Below, piece after piece: positions 21,401 through 34,432 of a stretch of 64,000 nucleotides of DNA. Position numbers and translations under genes: made by a program. How positions within the stretch are numbered: the stretch's first letter is position 1; the number at the start of each line of letters is the position of its first letter. The stretch is from the NCBI GenBank assembly GCA_009760855.2, contig WPIO01000240.1, positions 153,816 through 217,815 of the forward strand, in the 5' to 3' direction. The notes under the pieces are model-generated. The model was not told the origin of the DNA. It saw nothing but the letters and a program-made list of their open reading frames with translations, and made no database searches. The DNA is from Cristatella mucedo. Lineage: Eukaryota; Bryozoa; Phylactolaemata; Cristatellidae.

Positions 21401-23139
21401 GCGAAATGTGTTATTTGAGTGGGAAACGCTTGCAATAAGGTGCAGCACTCTGCTGCCAGCTAGCCCACGCTCCGAAGAGCAGATTTGAAAGTTCAGGATA
21501 TTATGCAATTAGCTGCGAACTCGTGCGAACTGTGTTATTCAAGTGGGAAACGCTTGTAACAAGGTGCTGCACTCTGCTGCCAGCCAGTGCAGGCTCCGAC
21601 GAGCAGATTTAAAGTTTCTAGATATTCCGCGATCTGCTGCAAACTTGTGCGAAATGAGTTATTCAAGTGCGAAATGCCTGCAACAAGGTGCAGCACTCTG
21701 CTGCCAGCTACCCCATGCTCCGAAAAGCAGATTTGAAGTTTCTGGATACTCCGCAATCTGCTGCGAACTTGTGTGAAATGAGTAAGTCAATCGAGCCATG
21801 CTAGTAACCAGGTGCAGTACTCTGCTGCCAGCTAGCACACGCTCCGAAGAGCAGATTTTAGGTTTCTAGATATTCCGCGATCTGCTAAGAACTCGTGCGA
21901 AATGTGTTATTCAAGGGCGAAATGCTTGCGACAAGGTGCAGCACTCTGCTGCCAGCCAGGGCACGCTCCGAATAGCAGATTTGAAGTTTCTATTTATTTC
22001 ACGATCTGCTGCAAACTTAACCGAAACGTGTTTTTCAAATGCGAACTGCTTGAAACGAGGTGCAGCACGCTGCTGCCAGCCAGTGCACGCTTCGACGAGC
22101 AGATTTGAATTTTCTGGATATTCAGCAATCTGCTGCGAACTCGTGCGAAATATGTTATTAGAGTGCGAAATGCACGAAACAAGGTGCAGCACTATGCTGC
22201 CAGCCAGAGCATGCTCCGAAGAACAGATTTGAAGTTTTAAGATATTTCACGATCTGCTGGGAACTTGTGCGAAACGTGGTATTGACGTGCGAAATGCTTG
22301 AAAGAAGGTGCAGCACTCAGCTGCCAGCTACCCCACGCTCCGAAAATCAGATTTTAAGTTTCTGGATATTAAGCGATCAGCTTCGAACTCGTGCGAAATG
22401 TGTTATTCAAGTGGGGAAACGCTTGCAATAAGGTCCAGGACTCTGCCGCCAGCTAGCCCACGCTCCGAAAAGCAGATTTGAAGTTTCAGGATATTCTGCG
22501 ATCTGCTGCAAACTCTTGCGAAAAGTGTTTTTTTTCAAGTGCGAAACGCCTTAAACAAGGTGCAGCACTCTGCTGCTGCCAGTGCACGCTCCAACGAGCA
22601 GATTTAACGTTTCTAGGTATTCCGCGATCAACAGCGAAGTCGTGCGAAATGTTTTATCAAGTGCAAAATGCTTGCAAAAGGTGCAGCACTCTGCTACCAG
22701 CCAGCTCACGCTCCGACGAGCAGATTTGAAGTTTCTAGTTATTCTGCGATCTGCTGCGAACTCGTGCGAAATGTGTTATTCAAGGGCGAAATGCTTGAAA
22801 CAAGGTGCTGCACTCGGCTGCCAGCCAGTGCACGCTCCGACGAGCAGATTAGAATTTTCTAGGTATTCGGTAATCTGCTGCGAACTCGTGCGAAATGTGT
22901 TATTCAAGTGCGAAATGCAGGAAACCAGGTTCAGCACTCTGATGCCAGGTACTGCTAGCTCCGAAGAGCAGATTTGATGTTTCTGGATATTCCGTGTTCT
23001 GCTGCGAACTCGTGCGAAATGTGTTATTCAAGTGCGAAATGCTTGAAACTAGGTGCAGCACTCTGCTGCCAGCTAACCCACGCTCCGAAAAGTAGATTTG
23101 AAGTTTCTGGATACTCAGCGATCTGCTGCGAACTTGTGC
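18430..23139 (+). repeat. 38-monomer higher-order block, copy 1 (about 4.71 kb)
   Basis: This block is followed directly by a second copy at an offset of 4,710 bp that grows to about 4,719 bp through small insertions in copy 2. The junction at about 23,139 lies in GTGCAAAATG and keeps monomer register. It contains the local three-monomer duplication at 20,196-20,937 and two GTCAATCGAGCC-type monomers. The last 700 bp of this copy carry several 1-3 bp indels that are absent from copy 2. Confidence 0.87.
20196..20937 (+). repeat. Tandem duplication of a three-monomer unit (2 x 371 bp)
   Basis: The starts AACAAGGTGCTGCAC at 20,196, 20,567 and 20,938 are each 371 bp apart. Each unit consists of a TTCTGGATATTCAGC monomer, a 123-bp TCCAACGAGCAG monomer and a CAGCTTACGATCCGACG monomer. 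The two copies differ by a few bases. The same doubled unit is inherited in the 38-monomer copy 2 at about 24.9-25.7 kb, so this duplication came first. Confidence 0.85.
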
Positions 23140-26100
23140 AAAATGTGTTATTGAAGGGCGAAATGCTTTAAACAAGGTGCTGCACTCTGCTGCCAGCCAG
23201 TGCATGCTCCGACGAGCAGATTTGAATTTTCTGGATATTCAGCAATCTGCTGCGAACTTATGCGAAATGTGTTATTAGAGTGCGAAATGCACGAAACAAG
23301 GTACAGCACTCTGCTGCCAGCCAGCTCATGCTCCGACTAGCAGATTAGAATTTTCTAGATATTCCGCAATCTGTTGCGAACTCGTGCGAAACGTGTTATT
23401 CAAGGGCGAAATACTTGCGCAAAGCTGCAGCAGCACTCTGCTGCCAGCCAGAGCACGCGCCGAATAGCAGATTTAAAGTTTCTATTTATTTCACGATCTG
23501 CTGCGAACTCGAGCGAAATATGTTATTCAAGGGCGAAATGCTTGTAACAAGGTGCTGCACTCTGCTGCCAGCCAGTGCACGCTCCGACGAGCAGATTTGA
23601 ATTTTCTGGATATTTCAGCAATCTGCTGCGAACTCGTGCAAAATGTGCCATTCACGTGCGAAATGCTTGAAACAAGGTGCAGCTCTCAGCTGCCAGACAG
23701 CTTACGCACCGGCTAACAGATTTGAAGTTTCTAGATATTCCACGATCTGCTGGGAACTTGTGCGAAACGTGGTATTAAACGTGCGAAATGCTGAAAGAAG
23801 GTGCAGCACTCTGCTGCCAGCCCAGTGCAGGCTCCGACGAGCAGATTTAAAGTTTCTAGATATTCCACGATCTGCAGCGAACTCTTGCAAAATGTTTTTA
23901 TTAAAGTGCAAAATGCTTGAAAAAAAAGGTGCAGCACTCTGCTACCAGCCAGCTCACGCTCCGACGAGCAGATTTAAAGTTTCTAGATATTCCGTGATCT
24001 GCTGCGAACTTGTGCGAAATGTGTTATTCAAGTGCGAAATGCCTGCAACCAGGTGCAGCACTCTGCTGCCAGCTAGCCCACGCTCCGAAGAGCAGATTTA
24101 AAGTTTCTGGATATTCTGCGATCTGCTGCGAACTCGTGCGAAATGTGTTTTTCAAGTGCGAAATGCCTGCAACAAGGTGCAGCACTCTGCTGCCAGCTAC
24201 CCCATGCTCCGAAAAGCAGATTTGAAGTTTCTGGATACTCAGCAATCTGCTGCGAACTGTGTGCTAAATGAGTTAGTCAATCGAGCCATGCTAGTAACCA
24301 GGTGCAGTACTCTGCTGCCAGCTAGCACACGCTCCGAAGAGCAGATTTTAGGTTTCTAGATATTCCGCGATCTGCTAAGAACTCGTGCGAAATGTGTTAT
24401 TCAAGGGCGAAATGCTTGCGACAAGGTGCAGCACTCTGCTGCCAGCCAGGGCACGCTCCGAATAGCAGATTTGAAGTTTCTATTTATTTCACGATCTGCT
24501 GCAAACTCAACCGAAACGTGTTTTCAAATGCGAACTGCTTGAAACAAGGTGCAGCACGCTGCTGCAAGCCAGTGCACGCTTCGACGAGCAGATTTGAATT
24601 TTCTGGATATTCAGCAATCTGCTGCGAACTCGTGCGAAATGTGTTATTAGAGTGCGAAATGCACGAAACAACGTGCAGCACTATGCTGCCAGCCAGAGCA
24701 TGCTCCGAAGAGCAGATTTGAAGTTTTTAGATATTTCACGATCTGCTGGGAACTTGTGCGAAACGTGGTATTAACGTGCGAAATGCTTGAAAGAAGGTGC
24801 AGCACTCAGCTGCCTGTTAGCTCACGCTCCGACGAGCAGACTTGAAGTTTCTAGATATTCCGCAATCTGTTGCGAACTCGAGCGAAATGTGTTATTCAAG
24901 GGCGAAATGCTTGAAACAAGGTGCTGCACTCTGCTGCCAGCCAGTGCACGCTCCGACGAGCAGATTTGAATTTTCTGGATATTCAGCAATCTGCTGCGAA
25001 CTCGTGCGAAATGTGTTATTAGAGTGCGAAATGCTTAAAACAAGGTGCAGCACACTGCTGCTGCCAGTGCACGCTCCAACGAGCAGATTTAACGTTTCTA
25101 GATATTCCGCGATCAACAGCAAAGTCGTGCGAAATGTTTTATTAAAGTGCAAAATGCTTGACAAAAGGTGCAGCACTCTGCTACCAGCCAGCTTACGATC
25201 CGACGATCTAATTTGAAGTTTCTAGTTATTCTGCGATCTGCTGCCAACTCGTGCGAAATGTGTTATTCAAGGGCGAAATGCTTGAAACAAGGTGCTGCAC
25301 TCTGCTGCCAGCCAGTGCACGCTCCGACGAGCAGATTTGATTTTTCTGGATATTCAGCAATCTGCTGCGAACTCGTGCGAAATGTGTTATTAGAGTGCGA
25401 AATGCTTAAAACAAGGTGGAGCACTCTGCTGCTGCCAGTGCACGCTCCAACGAGCAGATTTAACGTTTCTAGATATTCCGCGATCAACAGCAAAGTCGTG
25501 CGAAATGTTTTATTAAAGTGCAAAATGCTTGACAAAAGGTGCAGCACTCTGCTACCAGCCAGCTTACGATCCGACGAGCAAATTTGAAGTTTCTAGTTAT
25601 TCTGCGATCTGCTGCGAACTCGTGCGAAATGTGTTATTCAAGGGCGAAATGCTTGAAACAAGGTGCTGCACTTTGCTGCCAGCCAGTGCACGCTCCGACG
25701 AGCAGATTAGAATTTTCTAGGTATTCGCCAATCTGCTGCGAACTCGTGCGAAATGTGTTATTCAAGGGCGAAATGCTTGCGACAGGGTGCAGCACGCTGC
25801 TGCCAGCCAGTGCACCCTTCGACGAGCAGATTTGAATTTTCTAGATACTCAGCATTCTGCTGCGAACTCGTGCGAAATGTGTTATTAGAGTGCGAAATGC
25901 ACGAAACAAGGTGCAGCACTATGCTGCCAGCCAGCTCACGCACCGGCTAACAGATTTGAAGTTTCTAGATATTTCACGATATGCTGGGAACTTGTGCGAA
26001 ACGTGGTATTAACGTGCGAATTGCTTGAGAGAAGGTGCAGCACTCAGCTGCCAGCTACCGCACGCTCTGAAAATGAGATTTTAAGTTTCTGGATATTAAG

Positions 26101-27855
26101 CAATCAGCTGCGAACTCGTGCGAAATGTGTTATTTGAGGGGGAAACGCTTGCAATAAGGTGCAGCACTCTGCTGCCAGCTAGCCCACGCTCCGAAGAGCA
26201 GATTTGAAAGTTCAGGATATTATGCAATTAGCTGCGAACTCGTGCGAACTGTGTTATTCAAGTGGGAAACGCTTGTAACAAGGTGCTGCACTCTGCTGCC
26301 AGCCAGTGCAGGCTCCGACGAGCAGATTTAAAGTTTCTAGATATTCCGCGATCTGCTGCAAACTTGTGCGAAATGAGTTATTCAAGTGCGAAATGCCTGC
26401 AACAAGGTGCAGCACTCTGCTGCCAGCTACCCCATGCTCCGAAAAGCAGATTTGAAGTTTCTGGATACTCCGCAATCTGCTGCGAACTTGTGTGAAATGA
26501 GTAAGTCAATCGAGCCATGCTAGTAACCAGGTGCAGTACTCTGCTGCCAGCTAGCACACGCTCCGAAGAGCAGATTTTAGGTTTCTAGATATTCCGCGAT
26601 CTGCTAAGAACTCGTGCGAAATGTGTTATTCAAGGGCGAAATGCTTGCGACAAGGTGCAGCACTCTGCTGCCAGCCAGGGCACGCTCCGAATAGCAGATT
26701 TGAAGTTTCTATTTATTTCACGATCTGCTGCAAACTTAACCGAAACGTGTTTTCAAATGCGAACTGCTTGAAACGAGGTGCAGCACGCTGCTGCCAGCCA
26801 GTGCACGCTTCGACGAGCAGATTTGAATTTTCTGGATATTCAGCAATCTGCTGCGAACTCGTGCGAAATATGTTATTAGAGTGCGAAATGCACGAAACAA
26901 GGTGCAGCACTATGCTGCCAGCCAGAGCATGCTCCGAAGAACAGATTTGAAGTTTTAAGATATTTCACGATCTGCTGGGAACTTGTGCGAAACGTGGTAT
27001 TGACGTGCGAAATGCTTGAAAGAAGGTGCAGCACTCAGCTGCCAGCTACCCCACGCTCCGAAAATCAGATTTTAAGTTTCTGGATATTAAGCGATCAGCT
27101 TCGAACTCGTGCGAAATGTGTTATTCAAGTGGGAAACGCTTGCAATAAGGTCCAGGACTCTGCCGCCAGCTAGCCCACGCTCCGAAAAGCAGATTTGAAG
27201 TTTCAGGATATTCTGCGATCTGCTGCAAACTCTTGCGAAAAGTGTTTTTTCAAGTGCGAAACGCCTTAAACAAGGTGCAGCACTCTGCTGCTGCCAGTGC
27301 ACGCTCCAACGAGCAGATTTAACGTTTCTAGGTATTCCGCGATCAACAGCGAAGTCGTGCGAAATGTTTTATCAAGTGCAAAATGCTTGACAAAAGGTGC
27401 AGCACTCTGCTACCAGCCAGCTCACGCTCCGACGAGCAGATTTGAAGTTTCTAGTTATTCTGCGATCTGCTGCGAACTCGTGCGAAATGTGTTATTCAAG
27501 GGCGAAATGCTTGAAACAAGGTGCTGCACTCGGCTGCCAGCCAGTGCACGCTCCGACGAGCAGATTAGAATTTTCTAGGTATTCGGTAATCTGCTGCGAA
27601 CTCGTGCGAAATGTGTTATTCAAGTGCGAAATGCAGGAAACCAGGTTCAGCACTCTGATGCCAGGTACTGCTAGCTCCGAAGAGCAGATTTGAAGTTTCT
27701 GGATATTCCGTGTTCTGCTGCGAACTCGTGCGAAATGTGTTATTCAAGTGCGAAATGCTTGAAACTAGGTGCAGCACTCTGCTGCCAGCTAACCCACGCT
27801 CCGAAAAGTAGATTTGAAGTTTCTGGATACTCAGCGATCTGCTGCGAACTTGTGC
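23140..27855 (+). repeat. 38-monomer higher-order block, copy 2 (about 4.72 kb)
   Basis: This copy corresponds to 18,430-23,139. Its first 1.1 kb (23.43-24.26 kb) carries at least seven small indels relative to copy 1, such as GCAGCAGCAC for GCAGCAC, an extra C in CCAGCCCAGTGC and longer A or T runs. From about 24.3 kb onward the copies agree closely. Its last 1.35 kb is also the start of the first 22-monomer HOR copy, so the two levels of repeat overlap. Confidence 0.86.
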
Positions 27856-29227
27856 GAATTGAGTTAGTCAATCGAGCCATGCTTGTAACAAGGTGCAGTA
27901 CTCTGCTGCCAGCTACCGCACGCTCCGAAGAGGAGATTTTAAGTTTCTACATATTCAGCGATCAGCTACAAACTCGTTCGAAATATGTATATAACGTGCG
28001 AAATGCTTGAAACAAGGTGCAGCACTCAGCTGCCAGTTAGCTCACGCTCCGACGAGCAGACTTTAAGTTTCTAGATATTCCGCAATCTGCTGCGAACTTG
28101 TGCGAAACGTATTATTCAAGGGGGAAAGCTAGAAACAAGGTGCAGCACTCTGCTGCCTGCCAGCCCATTCTCCGAAAAGCAGATTAGAAGTTTCTGGATA
28201 TTCTGCGATCAGCTGCGAACTCGTGCGAAATGAGTCATTCAAGTTCGAAATGCTTGAAGCAAGTGTGCAGCACTCAGCTGCCAGCTACTGCAGCTCCTAA
28301 TAGCAGATTTTAAATTTCTGGATATTCCGCGATCTGATGCTAATTCGTGCGAAATGAGTTTTTTAAGTGCGAAATACTTAAAGCAAGGTGTAGCACTCTG
28401 CTGCCAGCCAGCTCACGCACCGGCGAGCAGATTTAAAGTTTCTAGATATTCCGAAATCTGCTGCGAAGCTGTGCACAATGAATTATTCAATTGCGAAATG
28501 GTTGTAACTAGGTGCAGCTCTCTGCTGCCAGCCAGTGCACGCTCCGAAGAACAGATTTGAAGTTTCTGGATATTCCGCGATCTGATGGTAATACGTGCGA
28601 AATAAGTTTTTAAGTGCAAAATGCTTAGAGCAAGGTGTAGCACTCTGCTTCCAGCCAGCTCACGCACCGGCGAGCAGATTTAAAGTTTCTAGATATTCCG
28701 CAATCTGCTGCGAACTCGTGCAAAATGTGTTTTTCCAATGCGAAATGCTTAAGGGAAGGTGCAGCACTCTGCTGCCAGAAAGGGCAAGCTCCGAATAGCA
28801 GATTTGAAGTTTTTCTAATTATTCTGCGATCTTCTGCGAACTCGAGCGAAATGTGTCTTTCAAGTGCGAAATGCTTGAAACAAGGTGCAGCACCCTGCTG
28901 CCAGCCAGTGCACCCTTCGACGAGCAGATTTGAATTTTCTAGATACTCAGCATTCTGCTGCGAACTCGTGCGAAATGTGTTATTAGAGTGCGAAATGCAC
29001 GAAACAAGGTGCAGCACTATCCTGCCAGCCACTGCATGCTCCGAAGAGAAGATTTGAAGTTTCTTGATATTCCGCGATCTGCTGCAAACTTGTGCGAAAT
29101 GAGTTTATTCAAGTGCGAAATGCCTGCAACAAGGTGCAGCACTCTGCTGCCAGCTACCCCATGCTCCGAAAAGCAGATTTGAAGTTTCTGGATACTCCGC
29201 AATCTGCTGCGAACTTGTGTGAAATGA
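26501..29227 (+). repeat. 22-monomer higher-order repeat, copy 1 (2,727 bp)
   Basis: I phased this HOR on GTAAGTCAATCGAGCC, which recurs at 26,501, 29,228, 31,954 and 34,433. Copy 1 is 2,727 bp, one base short of 22 x 124. The unit contains two GTCAATCGAGCC monomers, one 123-bp TCCAACGA monomer, one TATGTATATAACG monomer and one CAGCTCCTAATAGCAG monomer, in that order. Small copy-specific indels occur near 28.12, 28.26, 28.81 and 29.10 kb. Confidence 0.88.
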
Positions 29228-31953
29228 GTAAGTCAATCGAGCCATGCTAGTAACCAGGTGCAGTACTCTGCTGCCAGCTAGCACACGCTCCGAAGAGCAG
29301 ATTTTAGGTTTCTAGATATTCCGCGATCTGCTAAGAACTCGTGCCAAATGTGTTATTCAAGGGCGAAATGCTTGCGACAAGGTGCAGCACTCTGCTGCCA
29401 GCCAGGGCACGCTCCGAATAGCAGATTTGAAGTTTCTATTTATTTCACGATCTGCTGCAAACTCAACCGAAACGTGTTTTCAAATGCGAACTGCTTGAAA
29501 CGAGGTGCAGCACGCTGCTGCCAGCCAGTGCACGCTTCGACGAGCAGATTTGAATTTTCTGGATATTCAGCAATCTGCTGCGAACTCGTGCGAAATTAGT
29601 TATTAGAGTGCGAAATGCACGAAACAAGGTGCAGCACTATGCTGCCAGCCAGAGCATGCTCCGAAGAACAGATTTGAAGTTTTAAGATATTTCACGATCT
29701 GCTGGAACTTGTGCGAAACGTGGTATTGACGTGCGAAATGCTTGAAAGAAGGTGCAGCACTCAGCTGCCAGCTACCCCACGCTCCGAAAATCAGATTTTA
29801 AGTTTCTGGATTTTAAGCGATCAGCTTCGAACTCGTGCGAAATGTGTTATTCAAGTGGGAAACGCTTTGCAATAAGGTCCAGGACTCTGCCGCCAGCTAG
29901 CCCACGCTCCGAAAAGCAGATTTGAAGTTTCAGGATATTCTGCGATCTGCTGCAAACTCTTGCGAAAAGTGTTTTTCAAGTGCGAAACGCCTTAAACAAG
30001 GTGCAGCACTCTGCTGCTGCCAGTGCACGCTCCAACGAGCAGATTTAACGTTTCTAGGTATTCCGCGATCAACAGCGAAGTCGTGCGAAATGTTTTTATC
30101 AAGTGCAAAATGCTTGACAAAAGGTGCAGCACTCTGCTACCAGCCAGCTCACGCTCCGACGAGCAGATTTGAAGTTTCTAGTTATTCTGCGATCTGCTGC
30201 GAACTCGTGCGAAATGTGTTATTCAAGGGCGAAATGCTTGAAACAAGGTGCTGCACTCGGCTGCCAGCCAGTGCACGCTCCGACGAGCAGATTAGAATTT
30301 TCTAGGTATTCGGTAATCTGATGCGAACTCGTGCGAAATGTGTTATTCAAGTGCGAAATGCAGGAAACCAGGTTCAGCACTCTGATGCCAGGTACTGCTA
30401 GCTCCGAAGAGCAGATTTGAAGTTTCTGGATATTCCGTGTTCTGCTGCGAACTCGTGCGAAATGTGTTATTCAAGTGCGAAATGCTTGAAACTAGGTGCA
30501 GCACTCTGCTGCCAGCTAACCCACGCTCCGAAAAGTAGATTTGAAGTTTCTGGATACTCAGCGATCTGCTGTGAACTTGTGCGAAATGAGTTAGTCAATC
30601 GAGCCATGCTTGTAACAAGGTGCAGTACTCTGCTGCCAGCTACCGCACGCTCCGAAGAGGAGATTTTAAGTTTCTACATATTCAGCGATCAGCTACAAAC
30701 TCGTTCGAAATATGTATATAACGTGCGAAATGCTTGAAAACAAGGTGCAGCACTCAGCTGCCAGTTAGCTCACGCTCCGACGAGCAGACTTTAAGTTTCT
30801 AGATATTCCGCAATCTGCTGCGAACTTGTGCGAAACGTATTATTCAAGTGCGAAATGCTAGATACAAGGTGCAGCACTCTGCTGCCTGCCAGCCCATTCT
30901 CCGAAAAGCAGATTAGAAGTTTCTGGATATTCTGCGATCAGCTGCGAACTCGTGCGAAATGAGTCATTCAAGTTCGAAATGCTTGAAGCAAGGTGCAGCA
31001 CTCAGCTGCCAGCTACTGCAGCTCCTAATAGCAGATTTTAAATTTCTGGATATTCCGCGATCTGATGCTAATTCGTGCGAAATGAGTTTTTTTAAGTGCG
31101 AAATACTTAAAGCAAGGTGTAGCACTCTGCTGCCAGCCAGCTCACGCACCGGCGAGCAGATTTAAAGTTTCTAGATATTCCGAAATCTGCTGCGAAGCTG
31201 TGCACAATGAATTATTCAATTGCGAAATGGTTGTAACTAGGTGCAGCTCTCTGCTGCCAGCCAGTGCACGCTCCGAAGAACAGATTTGAAGTTTCTGGAT
31301 ATTCCGCGATCTGATGGTAATACGTGCGAAATAAGTTTTTAAGTGCAAAATGCTTAGAGCAAGGTGTAGCACTCTGCTTCCAGCCAGCTCACGCACCGGC
31401 GAGCAGATTTAAAGTTTCTAGATATTCCGCAATCTGCTGCGAACTCGTGCAAAATGTGTTTTTCCAATGCGAAATGCTTAAGGGAAGGTGCAGCACTCTG
31501 CTGCCAGAAAGGGCAAGCTCCGAACAGCAGATTTGAAGTTTCTAATTATTCTGCGATCTTCTGCGAACTCGAGCGAAATGTGTCTTTCAAGTGCGAAATG
31601 CTTGAAACAAGGTGCAGCACCCTGCTGCCAGCCAGTGCACCCTTCGACGAGCAGATTTGAATTTTCTAGATACTCAGCATTCTGCTGCGAACTCGTGCGA
31701 AATGTGTTATTAGAGTGCGAAATGCACGAAACAAGGTGCAGCACTATCCTGCCAGCCACTGCATGCTCCGAAGAGAAGATTTGAAGTTTCTTGATATTCC
31801 GCGATCTGCTGCAAACTTGTGCGAAATGAGTTATTCAAGTGCGAAATGCCTGCAACAAGGTGCAGCACTCTGCTGCCAGCTACCCCATGCTCCGAAAAGC
31901 GGATTTGAAGTTTCTGGATACTCCGCAATCTGCTGCGAACTTGTGTGAAATGA
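29228..31953 (+). repeat. 22-monomer higher-order repeat, copy 2 (2,726 bp)
   Basis: This copy has the same monomer order as copy 1. Copy-specific indels include a missing G in TGCTGGAACTTG near 29.70 kb and an extra T near 29.86 kb. The other differences seen are isolated substitutions. Confidence 0.88.
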
Positions 31954-34432
31954 GTAAGTCAATCGAGCCATGCTAGTAACCAGGTGCAGTACTCTGCTGC
32001 CAGCTAGCACACGCTCCGAAGAGCAGATTTTAGGTTTCTAGATATTCCGCGATCTGCTAAGAACTCGTGCGAAATGTGTTATTCAAGGGCGAAATGCTTG
32101 CGACAAGGTGCAGCACTCTGCTGCCAGCCAGGGCACGCTCCGAATAGCAGATTTGAAGTTTCTATTTATTTCACGATCTGCTGCAAAACTCAACCGAAAC
32201 GTGTTTTCAAATGCGAACTGCTTGAAACGAGGTGCAGCACGCTGCTGCCAGCCAGTGCACGCTTCGACGAGCAGATTTGAATTTTCTGGATATTCAGCAA
32301 TCTGCTGCGAACTCGTGCGAAATATGTTATTAGAGTGCGAAATGCACGAAACAAGGTGCAGCACTATGCTGCCAGCCAGAGCATGCTCCGAAGAACAGAT
32401 TTGAAGTTTTAAGATATTTCACGATCTGCTGGGAACTTGTGCGAAACGTGGTATTGACGTGCGAAATGCTTGAAAGAAGGTGCAGCACTCAGCTGCCAGC
32501 TACCCCACGCTCCGAAAATCAGATTTTAAGTTTCTGGATATTAAGCGATCAGCTTCGAACTCGTGCGAAATGTGTTATTCAAGTGGGAAACGCTTGCAAT
32601 AAGGTCCAGGACTCTGCCGCCAGCTAGCCCACGCTCCGAAAAGCAGATTTGAAGTTTCAGGATATTCTGCGATCTGCTGCAAACTCTTGCGAAAAGTGTT
32701 TTTCAAGTGCGAAACGCCTTAAACAAGGTGCAGCACTCTGCTGCTGCCAGTGCACGCTCCAACGAGCAGATTTAACGTTTCTAGGTATTCCGCGATCAAC
32801 AGCGAAGTCGTGCGAAATGTTTTATCAAGTGCAAAATGCTTGACAAAAGGTGCAGCACACTCTGCTACCAGCCAGCTCACGCTCCGACGAGCAGATTTGA
32901 AGTTTCTAGTTATTCTGCGATCTGCTGCGAACTCGTGCGAAATGTGTTATTCAAGGGCGAAATGCTTGAAACAAGGTGCTGCACTCGGCTGCCAGCCAGT
33001 GCACGCTCCGACGAGCAGATTAGAATTTTCTAGGTATTCGGTAATCTGCTGCGAACTCGTGCGAAATGTGTTATTCAAGTGCGAAATGCAGGAAACCAGG
33101 TTCAGCACTCTGATGCCAGGTACTGCTAGCTCCGAAGAGCAGATTTGAAGTTTCTGGATATTCCGTGTTCTGCTGCGAACTCGTGCGAAATGTGTTATTC
33201 AAGTGCGAAATGCTTGAAACTAGGTGCAGCACTCTGCTGCCAGCTAACCCACGCTCCGAAAAGTAGATTTGAAGTTTCTGGATACTCAGCGATCTGCTGT
33301 GAACTTGTGCGAAATGAGTTAGTCAATCGAGCCATGCTTGTAACAAGGTGCAGTACTCTGCTGCCAGCTACCGCACGCTCCGAAGAGGAGATTTTAAGTT
33401 TCTACATATTCAGCGATCAGCTACAAACTCGTTCGAAATATGTATATAACGTGCGAAATGCTTGAAACAAGGTGCAGCACTCAGCTGCCAGTTAGCTCAC
33501 GCTCCGACGAGCAGACTTTAAGTTTCTAGATATTCCGCAATCTGCTGCGAACTTGTGCGAAACGTATTATTCAAGTGCGAAATGCTAGATACAAGGTGCA
33601 GCACTCTGCTGCCTGCCAGCCCATTCTCCGAAAAGCAGATTAGAAGTTTCTGGATATTCTGCGATCAGCTGCGAACTCGTGCGAAATGAGTCATTCAAGT
33701 TCGAAATGCTTGAAGCAAGGTGCAGCACTCAGCTGCCAGCTACTGCAGCTCCTAATAGCAGATTTTAAATTTCTGGATATTCCGCGATCTGATGCTAATT
33801 CGTGCGAAATGAGTTTTTTAAGTGCGAAATACTTAAAGCAAGGTGTAGCACTCTGCTGCCAGCCAGCTCACGCACCGGCGAGCAGATTTAAAGTTTCTAG
33901 ATATTCCGCAATCTGCTGCGAACTCGTGCAAAATGTGTTTTTCCAATGCGAAATGCTTAAGGGAAGGTGCAGCACTCTGCTGCCAGAAAGGGCAAGCTCC
34001 GAATAGCAGATTTGAAGTTTCTAATTATTCTGCGATCTTCTGCGAACTCGAGCGAAATGTGTCTTTCAAGTGCGAAATGCTTGAAACAAGGTGCAGCACC
34101 CTGCTGCCAGCCAGTGCACCCTTCGACGAGCAGATTTGAATTTTCTAGATACTCAGCATTCTGCTGCGAACTCGTGCGAAATGTGTTATTAGAGTGCGAA
34201 ATGCACGAAACAAGGTGCAGCACTATCCTGCCAGCCACTGCATGCTCCGAAGAGAAGATTTGAAGTTTCTTGATATTCCGCGATCTGCTGCAAACTTGTG
34301 CGAAATGAGTTATTCAAGTGCGAAATGCCTGCAACAAGGTGCAGCACTCTGCTGCCAGCTACCCCATGCTCCGAAAAGCGGATTTGAAGTTTCTGGATAC
34401 TCCGCAATCTGCTGCGAACTTGTGTGAAATGA
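31954..34432 (+). repeat. 22-monomer higher-order repeat, copy 3, lacking two monomers (2,479 bp)
   Basis: The unit matches its neighbours but is about 248 bp shorter. The TGCACAATGAATTATTC and GATGGTAATACG monomers, present at about 28.43-28.69, 31.16-31.41 and 36.36-36.61 kb in the other copies, are absent at about 33.90 kb. The junction is in register within AGATTTAAAGTTTCTAGATA, as expected for a homologous deletion of exactly two monomers. Confidence 0.88.
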
